Source: JBBAAP01 sp043808305 (GTDB lineage: Bacteria > Planctomycetota > MHYJ01 > JACQXL01). Taken from it: DNA of 64,000 nucleotides. A model generated the notes under the pieces. That model ran no database searches and had not been told where the DNA came from. It saw only the letters and a list, made by a program, of their open reading frames with translations. The stretch lies in contig JAZDFB010000089.1 in the NCBI GenBank assembly GCA_043808305.1, positions 12,666 through 76,665 on the forward strand, read 5' to 3'. This document shows, one piece after another, positions 16,080-25,239 of this stretch (positions are counted from its first letter, which is position 1; the number at the start of each line of letters is the position of its first letter). A program made the position numbers and the translations under genes.

Positions 16080-16448
16080 CTACCTCCTCTTTATAGTTTG
16101 CGATATCTCGGCGTTCTGGGCCGCGATATCAATATTAACATCAACCATTTTTTCTATAGTGTCATCCATATGGAATGAAATTATCGGAATATACCTCATC
16201 TTCAATCTATGACCGAGCAACTTCTGGATATAGCCTTTAGCTTTATTCAGGCAGGCCAGCGAGTCTTCCTGCGATGATTTCACATCCAGAATTGAGATAA
16301 AAACCTTGGCTGTCTTTAAATCTAAAGACGGCTCTACTTTAGTCACGGTAACAAAACCGAGATGAGGATCGGATAATTCATACAGAATCAATTGGCTCAT
16401 TTCCCGCTGGAGCATCCGAGCCACTTTTTCAAATCTTTTGTAACTCAT
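16080..16448 (-). CDS. rbfA: Ribosome-binding factor A
   Basis: 122-residue KH-fold protein needed for 16S rRNA 5'-end processing and cold-tolerant 30S maturation. Typical N-terminus RFEKVARMLQREMSQLILYELSDPHLGFVTVTKVEPSLDLKTAKVFISI, and the late helix with LGHRLKMRYIPIISFHMDDTIE. Its position after infB is the classical nusA-infB-rbfA order. The terminal KRR and TAG overlap the ribosome-binding site of the next gene. Confidence 0.93.
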   Translation of the reverse strand: MSYKRFEKVARMLQREMSQLILYELSDPHLGFVTVTKVEPSLDLKTAKVFISILDVKSSQEDSLACLNKAKGYIQKLLGHRLKMRYIPIISFHMDDTIEKMVDVNIDIAAQNAEISQTIKRR

Positions 16449-16485
16449 TACAATCCTATTCCAAGGGTATTAATTATCTTGCCGT

Positions 16486-18717
16486 TTATTTGGGAGACAG
16501 CTTCTTCATTCTCTTTTCTATATGGAAAGCCTCTATAGTATCACCCACATTGATATTATCAGAACCTTCCAACCGCAAGCCGCATTCAAAGCCATTGGCA
16601 ACTTCTTTAACATCGTCTTTAACCCGCTTAAGCGAGGCAATTTTGCCAGTATGAATAATATCCTTGCCCCGATGGACCCGAACCATGCAGTTGCGTTCAA
16701 TCTTGCCGTTAGTCACCTGGCAACCGGCGATATTGCCCAGAGCCGATATTTTGAATATATTCTTAACCGTCAGCCAGCCGGACGTAACTTCCACCTTTTC
16801 TGGCTCGAGCAATCCTTCCATGGCTAATCTCAATTCCTCCAGTATCTGGTAAATAACCCCATATATCTTTATTTCTACACCTATTTGTTTGGCCAACGAC
16901 GCAGATTTTTCCTCAGCCGAAACGTTGAATCCAATAATAATTGCATCTGTAGCGTCAGCCAGAAGAACATCCGACTCATTGATTTGCCCAATGCCTTTGT
17001 GAATAATATTAACCTTGACCTCGCCGGTGGAAATACCGGCCAACATATTGGGCAAAACTTCCAGAGAACCGTTCACATCAGCCTTAATTAAAAGGCGGAC
17101 TTCTTTTATTTTATTTTCTTCCAGGCGAATAAACAAGTTTTCCAAGGTGCTGTGCACCGGAGCTACAATCGATGTTTTCTTTTTGGCTGTGTATGCTTCA
17201 GAAAGTTCTTTGGCTGTATGAATACCGTCCACTGTATAAAATTTATCTCCCGCTTCCGGCAATTCCGAAAGCCCGATAATCTGGACCGGAGTTGAAGGTG
17301 GAGCTTCGGCTATCGTTTTATTCTTGCTGTTAAGCATAGTCCTGACTTTTCCATACGCGCAGCCGCAACTTATTATATTTCCGGCCCTAAGAGTCCCATT
17401 CTGGACCAAACAATTCGCTACCACACCGTAGTTTTCAGTCATCCGGCTTTCCAGCACCACACCATACGCTTTACGTTTAGGATTAGCCTTGAGCTCAAGC
17501 ATCTCTGACTGAAGCAGTATCATTTCCAGTAAATGGTCTACACCCTGCCCGGTCAAAGCCGAGACCTCGCAAAAAATGGTTTTGCCGCCCCATTCTTCGG
17601 GAACGATCTCCATACTGGCCAGTTGCTGTTTGACTTTATGGAGATTTGCTTCTTTTTTATCTATCTTATTTACAGCTATAATCATAAGCACATTACTTAC
17701 CCGGGCATGCTTTATAGCTTCTTCAGTCTGTGGCATAACTCCATCATCCGCGGCCACTACCAGAATAGCGATATCAGTAATATTGGCCCCCCGAGCTCGC
17801 ATGCTGGTAAACGCCTCGTGTCCCGGCGTGTCCAGAAATACTATTTTACGACCATTGAACTCCACTTCCGATGCCCCGATATGTTGGGTAATCAAACCCT
17901 GCTCCGTCGCCGCTACGTTAGTATTGCGTATTTTATCCAGCAGGCTGGTCTTGCCGTGGTCCACATGCCCCATCACCACCACTACCGGCGGCCGAAGCAC
18001 CAGATCTTCCTTCTTATCAACCGTAACGGTTGAATATTTGGAAGCAATATCCTTGGGTGCCGCGATGTCTATTTCGTAATTAAATTCTAACCCGATTAAT
18101 ATAATTGCGTCCTCACTCAAAGTATCATTAATAGTCAACATTATGTTATGCTGCATCAACTTCTGGATAATTTGGCTAACCTTAACCCCGATTTTTTCAG
18201 ATATTTCCTTAACCCGAATCGGCAGCTCCAGGGTTATTTTGCGTTCGGTTTCCGTTTTTACCGGAGCCTTGACCGGTTGCGGCGTAACCGACCGACCGTA
18301 ATGTTGTCTTTTTAAGAAAAATGTTTTCTTAGGCGCGGTCTTAGCCCGGAGCTCTGCCTGTTTAGCGCTTATCTTACCTTTGGCATCTTCCGTAACCACC
18401 TCTTTATCGTAATAGGCTATTTCTGTCGAGCGCAATGCCCGAATATCTTTTTCTTCAGTTTTAGTCTCCTCAATTATTATCGGCGCCTGAATTTTCTTGT
18501 CTTCTGGTTCGTGCTTAAGCTCGGGCTTGGGCTGCTCGTCCGGTTTGTGAAAAGGATTCGACGTCTTGGCATGCACTTCCGTCGTTAGCGCTGGATGTGT
18601 CTTGGGTTCAATAACTGGTCCAATCTTAGCTGTGGCTGGTTTCTTAGCTTTTTTAACCGTGACCACTTTTTTTTCGGTCGATTTCTTCTTGGTTTTTTCC
18701 TTATCCTTGTCCTTCAT
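16486..18717 (-). CDS. infB: Translation initiation factor IF-2
   Basis: GTPase that brings fMet-tRNA to the 30S subunit. A Lys/Glu/Pro-rich N-terminal extension (about 150 residues) precedes the IF2_N motif (ELPIRVKEISEKIGVKVSQIIQKLM), the G domain (MGHVDHGKTSLLDKIR near 250; FLDTPGHEAF; NKID), and domains II to IV to the end. ATG at 18717, two bases after the nusA stop and preceded by GAGGAAA, is preferred over an upstream TTG at 18735 that would overlap nusA. Length 743 aa is normal for IF-2. Confidence 0.95.
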   Translation of the reverse strand: MKDKDKEKTKKKSTEKKVVTVKKAKKPATAKIGPVIEPKTHPALTTEVHAKTSNPFHKPDEQPKPELKHEPEDKKIQAPIIIEETKTEEKDIRALRSTEIAYYDKEVVTEDAKGKISAKQAELRAKTAPKKTFFLKRQHYGRSVTPQPVKAPVKTETERKITLELPIRVKEISEKIGVKVSQIIQKLMQHNIMLTINDTLSEDAIILIGLEFNYEIDIAAPKDIASKYSTVTVDKKEDLVLRPPVVVVMGHVDHGKTSLLDKIRNTNVAATEQGLITQHIGASEVEFNGRKIVFLDTPGHEAFTSMRARGANITDIAILVVAADDGVMPQTEEAIKHARVSNVLMIIAVNKIDKKEANLHKVKQQLASMEIVPEEWGGKTIFCEVSALTGQGVDHLLEMILLQSEMLELKANPKRKAYGVVLESRMTENYGVVANCLVQNGTLRAGNIISCGCAYGKVRTMLNSKNKTIAEAPPSTPVQIIGLSELPEAGDKFYTVDGIHTAKELSEAYTAKKKTSIVAPVHSTLENLFIRLEENKIKEVRLLIKADVNGSLEVLPNMLAGISTGEVKVNIIHKGIGQINESDVLLADATDAIIIGFNVSAEEKSASLAKQIGVEIKIYGVIYQILEELRLAMEGLLEPEKVEVTSGWLTVKNIFKISALGNIAGCQVTNGKIERNCMVRVHRGKDIIHTGKIASLKRVKDDVKEVANGFECGLRLEGSDNINVGDTIEAFHIEKRMKKLSPK

Positions 18718-18718
18718 T

Positions 18719-19729
18719 TTATTTGCTTTCCTCAATTGCTTTGCTGCTGTTTTTGATATTATCTTTTACGATTTCTTCAGCCTTAGTCGGACTGTCCAAC
18801 TCCTCGGTCGACGCCACGTCTATCTCCCATTCAACTAGTTTCGACGCCAACCTAATATTCTGTCCCCGCCGACCGATAGCCAGTGACAACTGGTCCGGTG
18901 AAACAAAAATCTTAGCACGTCGGTTTTCCGTATCTATCTCTATGGCACGAACTTCTGCCGGCTTCATAGCATTAGGGATAAACGCCTCCGGTTTTTCGTC
19001 CCATTTAATAATATCTATTTTTTCAGTCGAAAGCTCTTCGACGATATTCTTAATCCGGTTACCCCGGACACCGACGCAAGCACCAACCGGATCTATTTTT
19101 TGGTTAGACGAATAAACCGCCAGTTTAGTCCGGAACCCAGCCTCACGCGAAATACCTTTTATTTCTATAGTCTTGTCAGCGATTTCCGGTATCTCCAGTT
19201 CAAATAACCGCCTGACAAAATTGCTGTCGGCCCGGGAGAGAATAATTCTGACCTTACCACTCTGTTTCCTGACCTTATAAATAATAGCCTTAATATGGTC
19301 TCCCACCCTGTAAGTTTCACCCGGAACCTGTTCTTTTTTAGGCAATACCGCTTCAGTCTTACTTATACTGGTAACGATATCACCATGCTCAAACCTTTGC
19401 ACTGTACCTGTGACCATCTGGCCGACCCGGTTATCGAAGCTTACCTTAACTACGTCGCTTTCTGCATCTTTTATCATCTGCAGGATTACGTGCTTGGCGG
19501 TCTGGGCAACAATCCGGCCCAGTTCGTTAATTTCTACCTTTTCCCCTTTTTCATCCTCGGCTGATATTGTGCCGTTGGTTCGATTTATTTTGACGGCAAT
19601 ACCATCCTGCCTGAACTGGCTCTGGAAAGCCGACGAAAGGGCCTTTTCAATATCGGTAAGGATAACTTCCCTATCTATCCCTTTATCCCGGTGGATAGCA
19701 TCAATCAAACGCAGTATTTCACTGTCCAT
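18719..19729 (-). CDS. nusA: Transcription termination/antitermination factor NusA
   Basis: 336 residues: N-terminal domain (MDSEILRLIDAIHRDKGIDREVILTDIEKAL), S1 domain (about 130-200, GQMVTGTVQRFEHGDIVTSI), and two KH domains (ACVGVRGNRIKNIVEELSTEKIDIIKW; FVSPDQLSLAIGRRGQNIRLASKL). The C-terminal acidic repeats of the E. coli protein are absent, as in many phyla. It regulates pausing and termination by RNA polymerase. It is followed by infB almost without a gap. Confidence 0.94.
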   Translation of the reverse strand: MDSEILRLIDAIHRDKGIDREVILTDIEKALSSAFQSQFRQDGIAVKINRTNGTISAEDEKGEKVEINELGRIVAQTAKHVILQMIKDAESDVVKVSFDNRVGQMVTGTVQRFEHGDIVTSISKTEAVLPKKEQVPGETYRVGDHIKAIIYKVRKQSGKVRIILSRADSNFVRRLFELEIPEIADKTIEIKGISREAGFRTKLAVYSSNQKIDPVGACVGVRGNRIKNIVEELSTEKIDIIKWDEKPEAFIPNAMKPAEVRAIEIDTENRRAKIFVSPDQLSLAIGRRGQNIRLASKLVEWEIDVASTEELDSPTKAEEIVKDNIKNSSKAIEESK

Positions 19730-19732
19730 ATT

Positions 19733-21319
19733 TTACCTTATCAATTTGGCTTTCATATCCTTAATAAGCATTCTCTCACCAGGGTTCAAAAGAAACCCGA
19801 TTTTGCCCCGGCTTGGTGTATTATCTGGCACTGATATAGTCTGAGCAGCACCGTCTCCCTGCTTAAAAGTTATTTGATCATCACTAATGGTTACAATAAG
19901 CTTTTCCCAAGAATTGCCAAACTTGCGGGCTATAGGAATAACCACTTGGTTATTTCCCTTAGACAGATCAAACCTGACAAGAATTCTCGCCGCGCCCTGA
20001 ACAATCTTATAGCTCATCTCAAAGGTGTAATTCTGCCATTCTGCCTCGCCAACCGTGGCAAACCCCTGTCCACCAGTTTTGTTTTCTATACCTAATCCAT
20101 CCGTATCAATAAACACGTTGCAATTTTGGGAATTCCACCCGAGTGTGCCCGAGCCATCGTAAAGCACCTGCCAGTCGTAGCGTTTCCTTAAGTATTCCGA
20201 CTCAGCCTGCTTAATATTTGATATTTTGTTCTCAATTGTATCTTTAGCATCAGGGAATTTTTCAAGAGCTTTTTTACATTCCGCCAGGGCATTCTTGAAC
20301 TCGTTTTTCTCCATCATGCTGTTGACATTGCTTTCTATCGATGCCAACGCAGTATCAAATTCTTTCTTCTGCGCATCGACAACCACAGCCTTTAACCGCT
20401 CAATCTCGTCTACTAACGCATTGGTGTTCCTTATCACCTTTGCATCTTCCTTAAGCTTGTCATACTGTTTGATTATCCGGGCGAAGTCATTGGGGTTAGA
20501 CTCAAAATCACTCTTTGTTTCGTTAACAACTCTCAAAACATCTAACTTTTGTTTTATCTCTTCCTTCTTGGCAGCTATATCCTTTTCGTACGGCGTACCT
20601 TTGACATCAGATTCATTATTTTTTATCTTATTGAGAACAGACTTGTAATCTATGCCAGCCGAATTTTCAATCCTGTCTATTTCCTTAATAAAGTCCTTGG
20701 CCTTCTGCTCACGGGCCTCGCGTTCATCTTGGTCCTGTTTTTCAGTAACCCGCTTTTTATTATCCAGTATTTCTTTTTGTTTAGTTTCTGATTGAGCCGA
20801 CATAAACACAGCTATTAAAATTATAATAATGACCCCAGCTACTGCTCCGCCCGCTATCATTAGAGTCTTTTTGTTTTTAACCGAAACTCCTTCCTTAGGT
20901 AAAATTTGGCTGGCACCTGCCTTTAACCGAACAGATGACATCTTGCCGGTAACCGGTCTGTCTGGTTGTTTTATCGCCGGAATCATTCTGCTGGACTGCC
21001 CCGGTCTAGCCGCAGGCGTCTGTTGCTGTTTTATCGCCGGAATCACTCTGCTGGACTGTCCCGGTTTAGCCGCAGGCGTCTGTTGCTGTTTTACAGCCGG
21101 AATCATTCTGCTGGACTGCACCGGCCTGGGAGCCGGCTTAGGCGCAGATATCGGCTCAACTATCGGTATTGGTTGCGTCGGCATCGTTTCCATATCCGGT
21201 ATCTGTATAACCGCCATACAGACCGGGCATTTTACGTTTCGGCCGGCCATATCCTGTTTGACCCTTAATCCTTTCTGGCAACCCGGACAGTTGAAAGATA
21301 TAATCTGTTCAGGACTCAT
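19733..21319 (-). CDS. Zinc-ribbon membrane protein with DUF1080-like C-terminal domain
   Basis: 528 residues. Two CxxC pairs near the N-terminus (CPGCQ at 11-14, CPVC at 31-34) form a small cytoplasmic zinc ribbon of a kind common in Planctomycetota. A Pro/Gln-rich linker contains three copies of a 20-residue repeat (SSRMIPAVKQQQTPAAKPGQ type). One membrane helix lies at about 148-170 (IAGGAVAGVIIIILIAVFM). A charged coiled coil follows (about 172-370), then a beta-sandwich resembling DUF1080/LamG domains (YDWQVLYDGSGTLGWNSQN.. to the end). It is probably an envelope protein with an extracytoplasmic binding domain; ligand unknown. It stands between the htrA-like gene (10 bp gap) and nusA (3 bp gap). 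Confidence 0.75.
   Translation of the reverse strand: MSPEQIISFNCPGCQKGLRVKQDMAGRNVKCPVCMAVIQIPDMETMPTQPIPIVEPISAPKPAPRPVQSSRMIPAVKQQQTPAAKPGQSSRVIPAIKQQQTPAARPGQSSRMIPAIKQPDRPVTGKMSSVRLKAGASQILPKEGVSVKNKKTLMIAGGAVAGVIIIILIAVFMSAQSETKQKEILDNKKRVTEKQDQDEREAREQKAKDFIKEIDRIENSAGIDYKSVLNKIKNNESDVKGTPYEKDIAAKKEEIKQKLDVLRVVNETKSDFESNPNDFARIIKQYDKLKEDAKVIRNTNALVDEIERLKAVVVDAQKKEFDTALASIESNVNSMMEKNEFKNALAECKKALEKFPDAKDTIENKISNIKQAESEYLRKRYDWQVLYDGSGTLGWNSQNCNVFIDTDGLGIENKTGGQGFATVGEAEWQNYTFEMSYKIVQGAARILVRFDLSKGNNQVVIPIARKFGNSWEKLIVTISDDQITFKQGDGAAQTISVPDNTPSRGKIGFLLNPGERMLIKDMKAKLIR
20964..21143 (-). repeat. Three tandem 60-bp coding repeats
   Basis: A 60-bp unit (on the plus strand, GGAATCATTCTGCTGGACTG followed by CCCCGGTCTAGCCGCAGGCG and a TCTGTTGCTG end) is present three times with a few substitutions, the last copy diverging at its end. 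It encodes the 20-residue linker repeat in the zinc-ribbon membrane protein. As the unit is a multiple of three, copy number can change without frameshift. Confidence 0.8.
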
Positions 21320-21329
21320 ATCATCTCCT

Positions 21330-22475
21330 TTATTGCAATCTAAGATTAACCCCCACAGTTTTTTCCTGACCGGCGCGGATAATTTTGACCTCCACGTTTT
21401 CCAGCTTGTCCCTGAGCTTGCCCAATGCCCGTTTCATCGTCCTGGATGAATTAATCTTCATCTTGGCTATTTCCACAATGACATCACCCTCGCAAAAATC
21501 TGCCTCCGCGGCCGGTGAATTTTGCGCTATGCCTCTAACAAAAGCGCCATTCGTATTCTGAATTTTCAAGTTATCCATAAACTGCTTGAGGTCTCCGTAG
21601 TTGTATGCGTTGGCCAGAGCTGGACTGATATCGCTCGTAACCAAACCCAGAGAAGGCCTTCTGACCTGGCCATCTCTGATAATTACATCCATAAGTGCCC
21701 TCGCCGTGTTAATCGGAATTGCGTACGAAATACCTATGTACGCGTCTGTTTTTGCCCCATATATCGCTGAATTAATACCAACAACCTCGCCCCGCAGATT
21801 AATCATCGGTCCGCCGCTGTTGCCGTGGTTAACAGCGACATCCGACTGAATACGTCCTTCCGTCTCCATAATCAAGTCCGCATCCTTATCCATTTCTCTC
21901 ATAGCGCTGACCACGCCCATAGTCAAACTATATTTTAAGCCGAATGGAGTACCAATAGCAATTACAATATCTCCAACCTCAAGCTTGTTGGAATCACCCA
22001 ACACCACCTGGTACAAGTCAGCCGGAGGATCAATAATCTGGATTACCGCAACATCCGAAGGACTCGGATCCGATCCAATCAACTTAGCTTTGAATTGGCG
22101 TTCGTCTTGAAGAATAACGGTAATTTCTGTAGCATTGGCGACCACGTGTTCGTTAGTTAAAATATATCCCTTTTTCTTGTCCACGATAAAACCAGAACCT
22201 TGACCTCCAACAGGTTTCCCATTTGATGGGTCTTTCCCTGTCATAAATATAATGACGGTCGCCGGAGAAACCGCTTTACCCACCAAAACTAATGACTTAG
22301 GCGTAAGCGTCGGCGAATCAGGCAAAGGCACGCTGGGCGGAGGCGCTGCCTTGCTTGGAGTTTTGGTTGTATCGGTTCCGCCCGGCTTGGCCGGCTTAGC
22401 CGGCTCGGCCCAAATAAATACTATAAACCCAAAAAGAACTATCAAAAACAAACTCTTTTTTATTAAAGATACCAT
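21330..22475 (-). CDS. HtrA/DegP-type serine protease
   Basis: 381 residues. Signal peptide (KKSLFLIVLFGFIVFIWA) and Pro-rich linker, then a trypsin-like domain with catalytic His in LTNEHVV, Asp in SDVAVIQI and Ser in NHGNSGGPM, and one C-terminal PDZ domain (about 275-375: NGAFVRGIAQNSPAAEADFCEGDVIVEIAKMKI). A periplasmic protease/chaperone for envelope stress. AAGGAGGTG is directly upstream of the ATG. First gene of the run that reaches nusA-infB; a good sigma70-type promoter lies upstream. DegS/DegP-type subgrouping cannot be decided. Confidence 0.9.
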   Translation of the reverse strand: MVSLIKKSLFLIVLFGFIVFIWAEPAKPAKPGGTDTTKTPSKAAPPPSVPLPDSPTLTPKSLVLVGKAVSPATVIIFMTGKDPSNGKPVGGQGSGFIVDKKKGYILTNEHVVANATEITVILQDERQFKAKLIGSDPSPSDVAVIQIIDPPADLYQVVLGDSNKLEVGDIVIAIGTPFGLKYSLTMGVVSAMREMDKDADLIMETEGRIQSDVAVNHGNSGGPMINLRGEVVGINSAIYGAKTDAYIGISYAIPINTARALMDVIIRDGQVRRPSLGLVTSDISPALANAYNYGDLKQFMDNLKIQNTNGAFVRGIAQNSPAAEADFCEGDVIVEIAKMKINSSRTMKRALGKLRDKLENVEVKIIRAGQEKTVGVNLRLQ

Positions 22476-22510
22476 ATCACACCTCCTTGATTAAAACAAA
22501 ATTTTCAGTT

Positions 22511-22539
22511 ATCTTATATCAAATTTAATAAAGTGTCAA
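22511..22539 (-). promoter_or_regulatory. Predicted promoter of the htrA-nusA-infB run
   Basis: On the minus strand TTGACA (22539-22534) and TAAGAT (22516-22511) are spaced 17 bp apart. The start codon at 22475 follows with a 35-bp gap that includes a strong AAGGAGG site. Confidence 0.55.
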
Positions 22540-22885
22540 TAAAATACCTCAAGATTAAGCAGGCACAATAACAGTATTCAGAACCTGTTTGAATCTGTGA
22601 CTTAGCGCAAAGCCTCTTTTAGAGCCGGTTCGAACATATTGAGTTATCTGACTCTCCGGCCTATTCTAATAAAGAGTCGGATAAATTCAGAGTCATCAGG
22701 TTATTTGAAAAGACACTTTCACCTATAGTAATATACGGATGAGATGGGGGAATAGATAGAGAAAAATTGGAATCTCGTCAAAAAAGCCTGAATCTATACT
22801 AAAAATATCAAAAAAAACGATTCATGAGATCAAAAACACTTTCTTCTCCTTGTTAACACTACGAACCATTTTGGCAGATATGAGC
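22540..22885. other. Gene-free intergenic stretch
   Basis: About 350 bp between the htrA-like promoter and the 3' end of the cupin gene. AT-rich with short A-runs. I see no ORF with a ribosome-binding site, no convincing hairpin and no repeat array. Confidence 0.6.
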
Positions 22886-23245
22886 TTAAATCTTCTGGAT
22901 TTTCTTCAGCGTCCGCTGGTTTTGCACATTACCCGTATTTAAAGTAGACGCCGGCTCGAATAAAAGGATATGCGTTTCTTCTTCGGCAACAGGCCGATGT
23001 TCCACCCCACGCGGCACGACTATTAACTCACCTTCTTCAATCCATACGTGCCGCTCTATGAATTCCATCCGGAACCTGCCTTTGGTTACCAAAAACATCT
23101 CGTCTTCGTTTTCGTGGTGATGCCAGACAAACTCGCCTTTTAGCTTGTCTATCTTTACCTGCTGCCCGTTGAGCTCAGCCACAATGTATGGCTTCCAATA
23201 TTCTTTGACTTGCTTGAACTTTTCCGCAACGTTTACCTTTTCCAT
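22886..23245 (-). CDS. Single-domain cupin protein
   Basis: 119 residues with the cupin metal motifs WHHHENEDEMFLVTKGRFRMEF (His-His-His...Glu) and VPRGVEHRPVA. Small cupins of this type bind a metal and act as sugar-acid isomerases, dioxygenases or ligand sensors; the substrate is not readable. AGGAGGTG precedes the ATG. It has its own upstream gap and no obvious operon partner. Confidence 0.85.
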   Translation of the reverse strand: MEKVNVAEKFKQVKEYWKPYIVAELNGQQVKIDKLKGEFVWHHHENEDEMFLVTKGRFRMEFIERHVWIEEGELIVVPRGVEHRPVAEEETHILLFEPASTLNTGNVQNQRTLKKIQKI

Positions 23246-23459
23246 AGAAACACCTCCTATTCAGATATAAAAATTGCAGCACTATCGCTTATCATATCTA
23301 GTGTGCGTTATTTTCCCCAAGTGTTGTTTATTCTTATCGGATCCGGGTGGTTTATTTAGAACTTGACGGGAAGCTAACGATCTACGTCACAGAGTTTACA
23401 CCGCCTTTGGGCGAGGTTTTAAGTAAACTGGTCATCCCGTGCACTTTGTGCAGGGATAA

Positions 23460-23491
23460 GGGACAGTACGTCGCTTAGCTCCTACTGTCCC
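23460..23491. terminator. Hairpin after the zinc-ribbon gene
   Basis: GGGACAGTA (23460-23468) pairs with TACTGTCCC (23483-23491), a 9-bp stem 2 bp beyond the stop of the gene at 23494-23862. The T-run is poor on the minus strand, so it could be a factor-dependent end or a dispersed palindrome. Confidence 0.4.
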
Positions 23492-23493
23492 TA

Positions 23494-23862
23494 TTATTTA
23501 ATCATCCGGTTAAAACCGCAGAGCTTCCAGGCCAAGGCGCTGAGTTGGGCGCACATATTCTTTTTTGTCCGATGGCATTTGGAACAATCCGGCATTTTGC
23601 CTCCTTCGTCCACGTACCCGCGCACCTGGCAGTCCATGACCATCAATAAATAATTGTGGTTTTTGATGGCATTCTCCATCCCTTTATGGAACTTGTCATA
23701 GTTCTTTCGGACGTTCTTCCTGAGCAGTTTTATAATCGGCGTGTGGCAGCAGGGACGGTTGAGGCAGATGAATTTAACCCGGTCTTCGAACCCGGCCATG
23801 GGGATAGGTGTCATGTGCTTGCCGCATTCGGGGCATTTGACCTTGAATACTTTTTCGCTCAT
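23494..23862 (-). CDS. Small cysteine-rich zinc-ribbon protein
   Basis: 122 residues. N-terminal zinc ribbon: CPECGKHMTPIP and CLNRPCC. A second cluster lies near the C-terminus: CQVRGY..CSKCHRTKKNMCAQLSALAWKLCGF. The basic middle part (LLRKNVRKNYDKFHKGM) could bind nucleic acid. I do not recognise a named family. It lies downstream of two radical SAM genes on the same strand (about 80 bp gap), but not clearly in the same operon. Confidence 0.7.
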   Translation of the reverse strand: MSEKVFKVKCPECGKHMTPIPMAGFEDRVKFICLNRPCCHTPIIKLLRKNVRKNYDKFHKGMENAIKNHNYLLMVMDCQVRGYVDEGGKMPDCSKCHRTKKNMCAQLSALAWKLCGFNRMIK

Positions 23863-23943
23863 ACGGATTTACTTATAGATAATCACCCGGTTTATGTCAA
23901 GCAACACGGCGTTTTGGCGGTCAGATTAAACAGCGCTGTCGAA

Positions 23944-25239
23944 TCAGGGACGCCTGAGTATATCCGTCTTGCGGACAGTGCCCTCGATAACCAGCTTCAG
24001 AAGATGCGGGTGCTGCAGGAACAGGCCCAGCCGGCGGAATATCTTGAACGGCGCCCGGGACCGGAAATGGCGGTAGAGCTTTTCGTATGTCTGCTGAACG
24101 CCCTGCTCCAGTTCTTGCGCGGTCATAAGCTTGGGGACATAAACCGCATTTGCCCAGCCGTAGTGGGTGCGGTCTTTCCCGGGCAGGAGCCGGTTTTCCT
24201 GCTTTAACTTATCATATATTTTGGTGCCCGGATACGGGGTCAGGATATACAGATGCGCTTCTTCCAAGTCCATCTGCTTTATCACCTCAAGCGTCCGGTT
24301 GAATATCCGCTTGTCATCGTAATCGAACCCGAATATGAAAAATCCCACCGTGACGATGTTGTATTTATGGAACTTCCTGACCACGAACTTGTATTGTTCT
24401 ATTTTATTCTGGCGGACGGCAGCCCATTCCAGCGATGATGGGTTAACAGTCTGGAATCCTATCTGGACGTTGAAACAGCCGGACTGCTTCATCCGCCTGA
24501 GAAGACGCTCGTTGCCGGCAATGTTCATCGGCGCCTGAACGGACCACGATTTCTTCAAGGGCGCTATCCGGTCGCACAGCTCGATGGCGTAATCTTCGTC
24601 GGCAAAGAGGTTATCATCCACGAAAAATACCACCCGTTGTTTCAACCGTTTCAGTTCTTCGTAGACCAGCTTGGTATCGCGCTTGCGGTAGGCGGCCCAG
24701 GGCATATTAGGCAAGTAACAAAAATTGCACTTATTGGGGCATCCCCGGGTAGCCTGGACCGTGGCCACCAGGTAATCCTCATTAAGCAAATCGCGCCGGG
24801 GAAAGGGCACGTCGTTCATATCAACCGGCCGCGGGTCATGGTAAATCCTTTTCAACCCGCCCTGGGCCGCGTCTTTGAGCAGTTCCGGCCAGACGTATTC
24901 GGCCTCTCCGATTACCACCGCATCGGCGTGTTCCAGGCATTCTTCCGGCAAAAGCGTCGGATGGACCCCGCCCAGGACGACTTTACTGCCCTGCTTGCGG
25001 AAATGCTCGGCTAGCCCGTAAGCCCGCTCGGAAGTGAATGTGGTAACCGTAATACCCACCAGGTCAAAACGCTCATTGAGCGGAATCTCTTCCCAGTCGT
25101 TGTCAATCAGCTTGACGTCGTGGCCTTCGCAGAGCGCGCCGATAACGGCGATATGGAGCGGCGTGAACTTTATCTTCTCCAGGTAACGATAAACACCGCC
25201 TTTAACAAACCATCTGGGCTTGATAAGAAGTATTTTCAT
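23944..25239 (-). CDS. B12-binding-domain radical SAM protein
   Basis: 431 residues. An N-terminal cobalamin-binding-like domain (MKILLIKPRWFVKGGVYRYLEKIKFTPLHIAVIGAL; GITVTTFTSERAYGLAEHF; VVLGGVHPTLLPEECLEHADAVVIGEAE) is followed by a radical SAM TIM barrel with the 4Fe-4S motif TRGCPNKCNFCYLPN (near 170). Members perform methylations or other radical steps on unknown substrates. The lack of DxHxxG in the first domain suggests base-off or weak B12 binding. Its ATG overlaps the stop of the upstream SPASM radical SAM gene by 4 bp, so the two enzymes are co-translated and probably act on the same pathway. Confidence 0.88.
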   Translation of the reverse strand: MKILLIKPRWFVKGGVYRYLEKIKFTPLHIAVIGALCEGHDVKLIDNDWEEIPLNERFDLVGITVTTFTSERAYGLAEHFRKQGSKVVLGGVHPTLLPEECLEHADAVVIGEAEYVWPELLKDAAQGGLKRIYHDPRPVDMNDVPFPRRDLLNEDYLVATVQATRGCPNKCNFCYLPNMPWAAYRKRDTKLVYEELKRLKQRVVFFVDDNLFADEDYAIELCDRIAPLKKSWSVQAPMNIAGNERLLRRMKQSGCFNVQIGFQTVNPSSLEWAAVRQNKIEQYKFVVRKFHKYNIVTVGFFIFGFDYDDKRIFNRTLEVIKQMDLEEAHLYILTPYPGTKIYDKLKQENRLLPGKDRTHYGWANAVYVPKLMTAQELEQGVQQTYEKLYRHFRSRAPFKIFRRLGLFLQHPHLLKLVIEGTVRKTDILRRP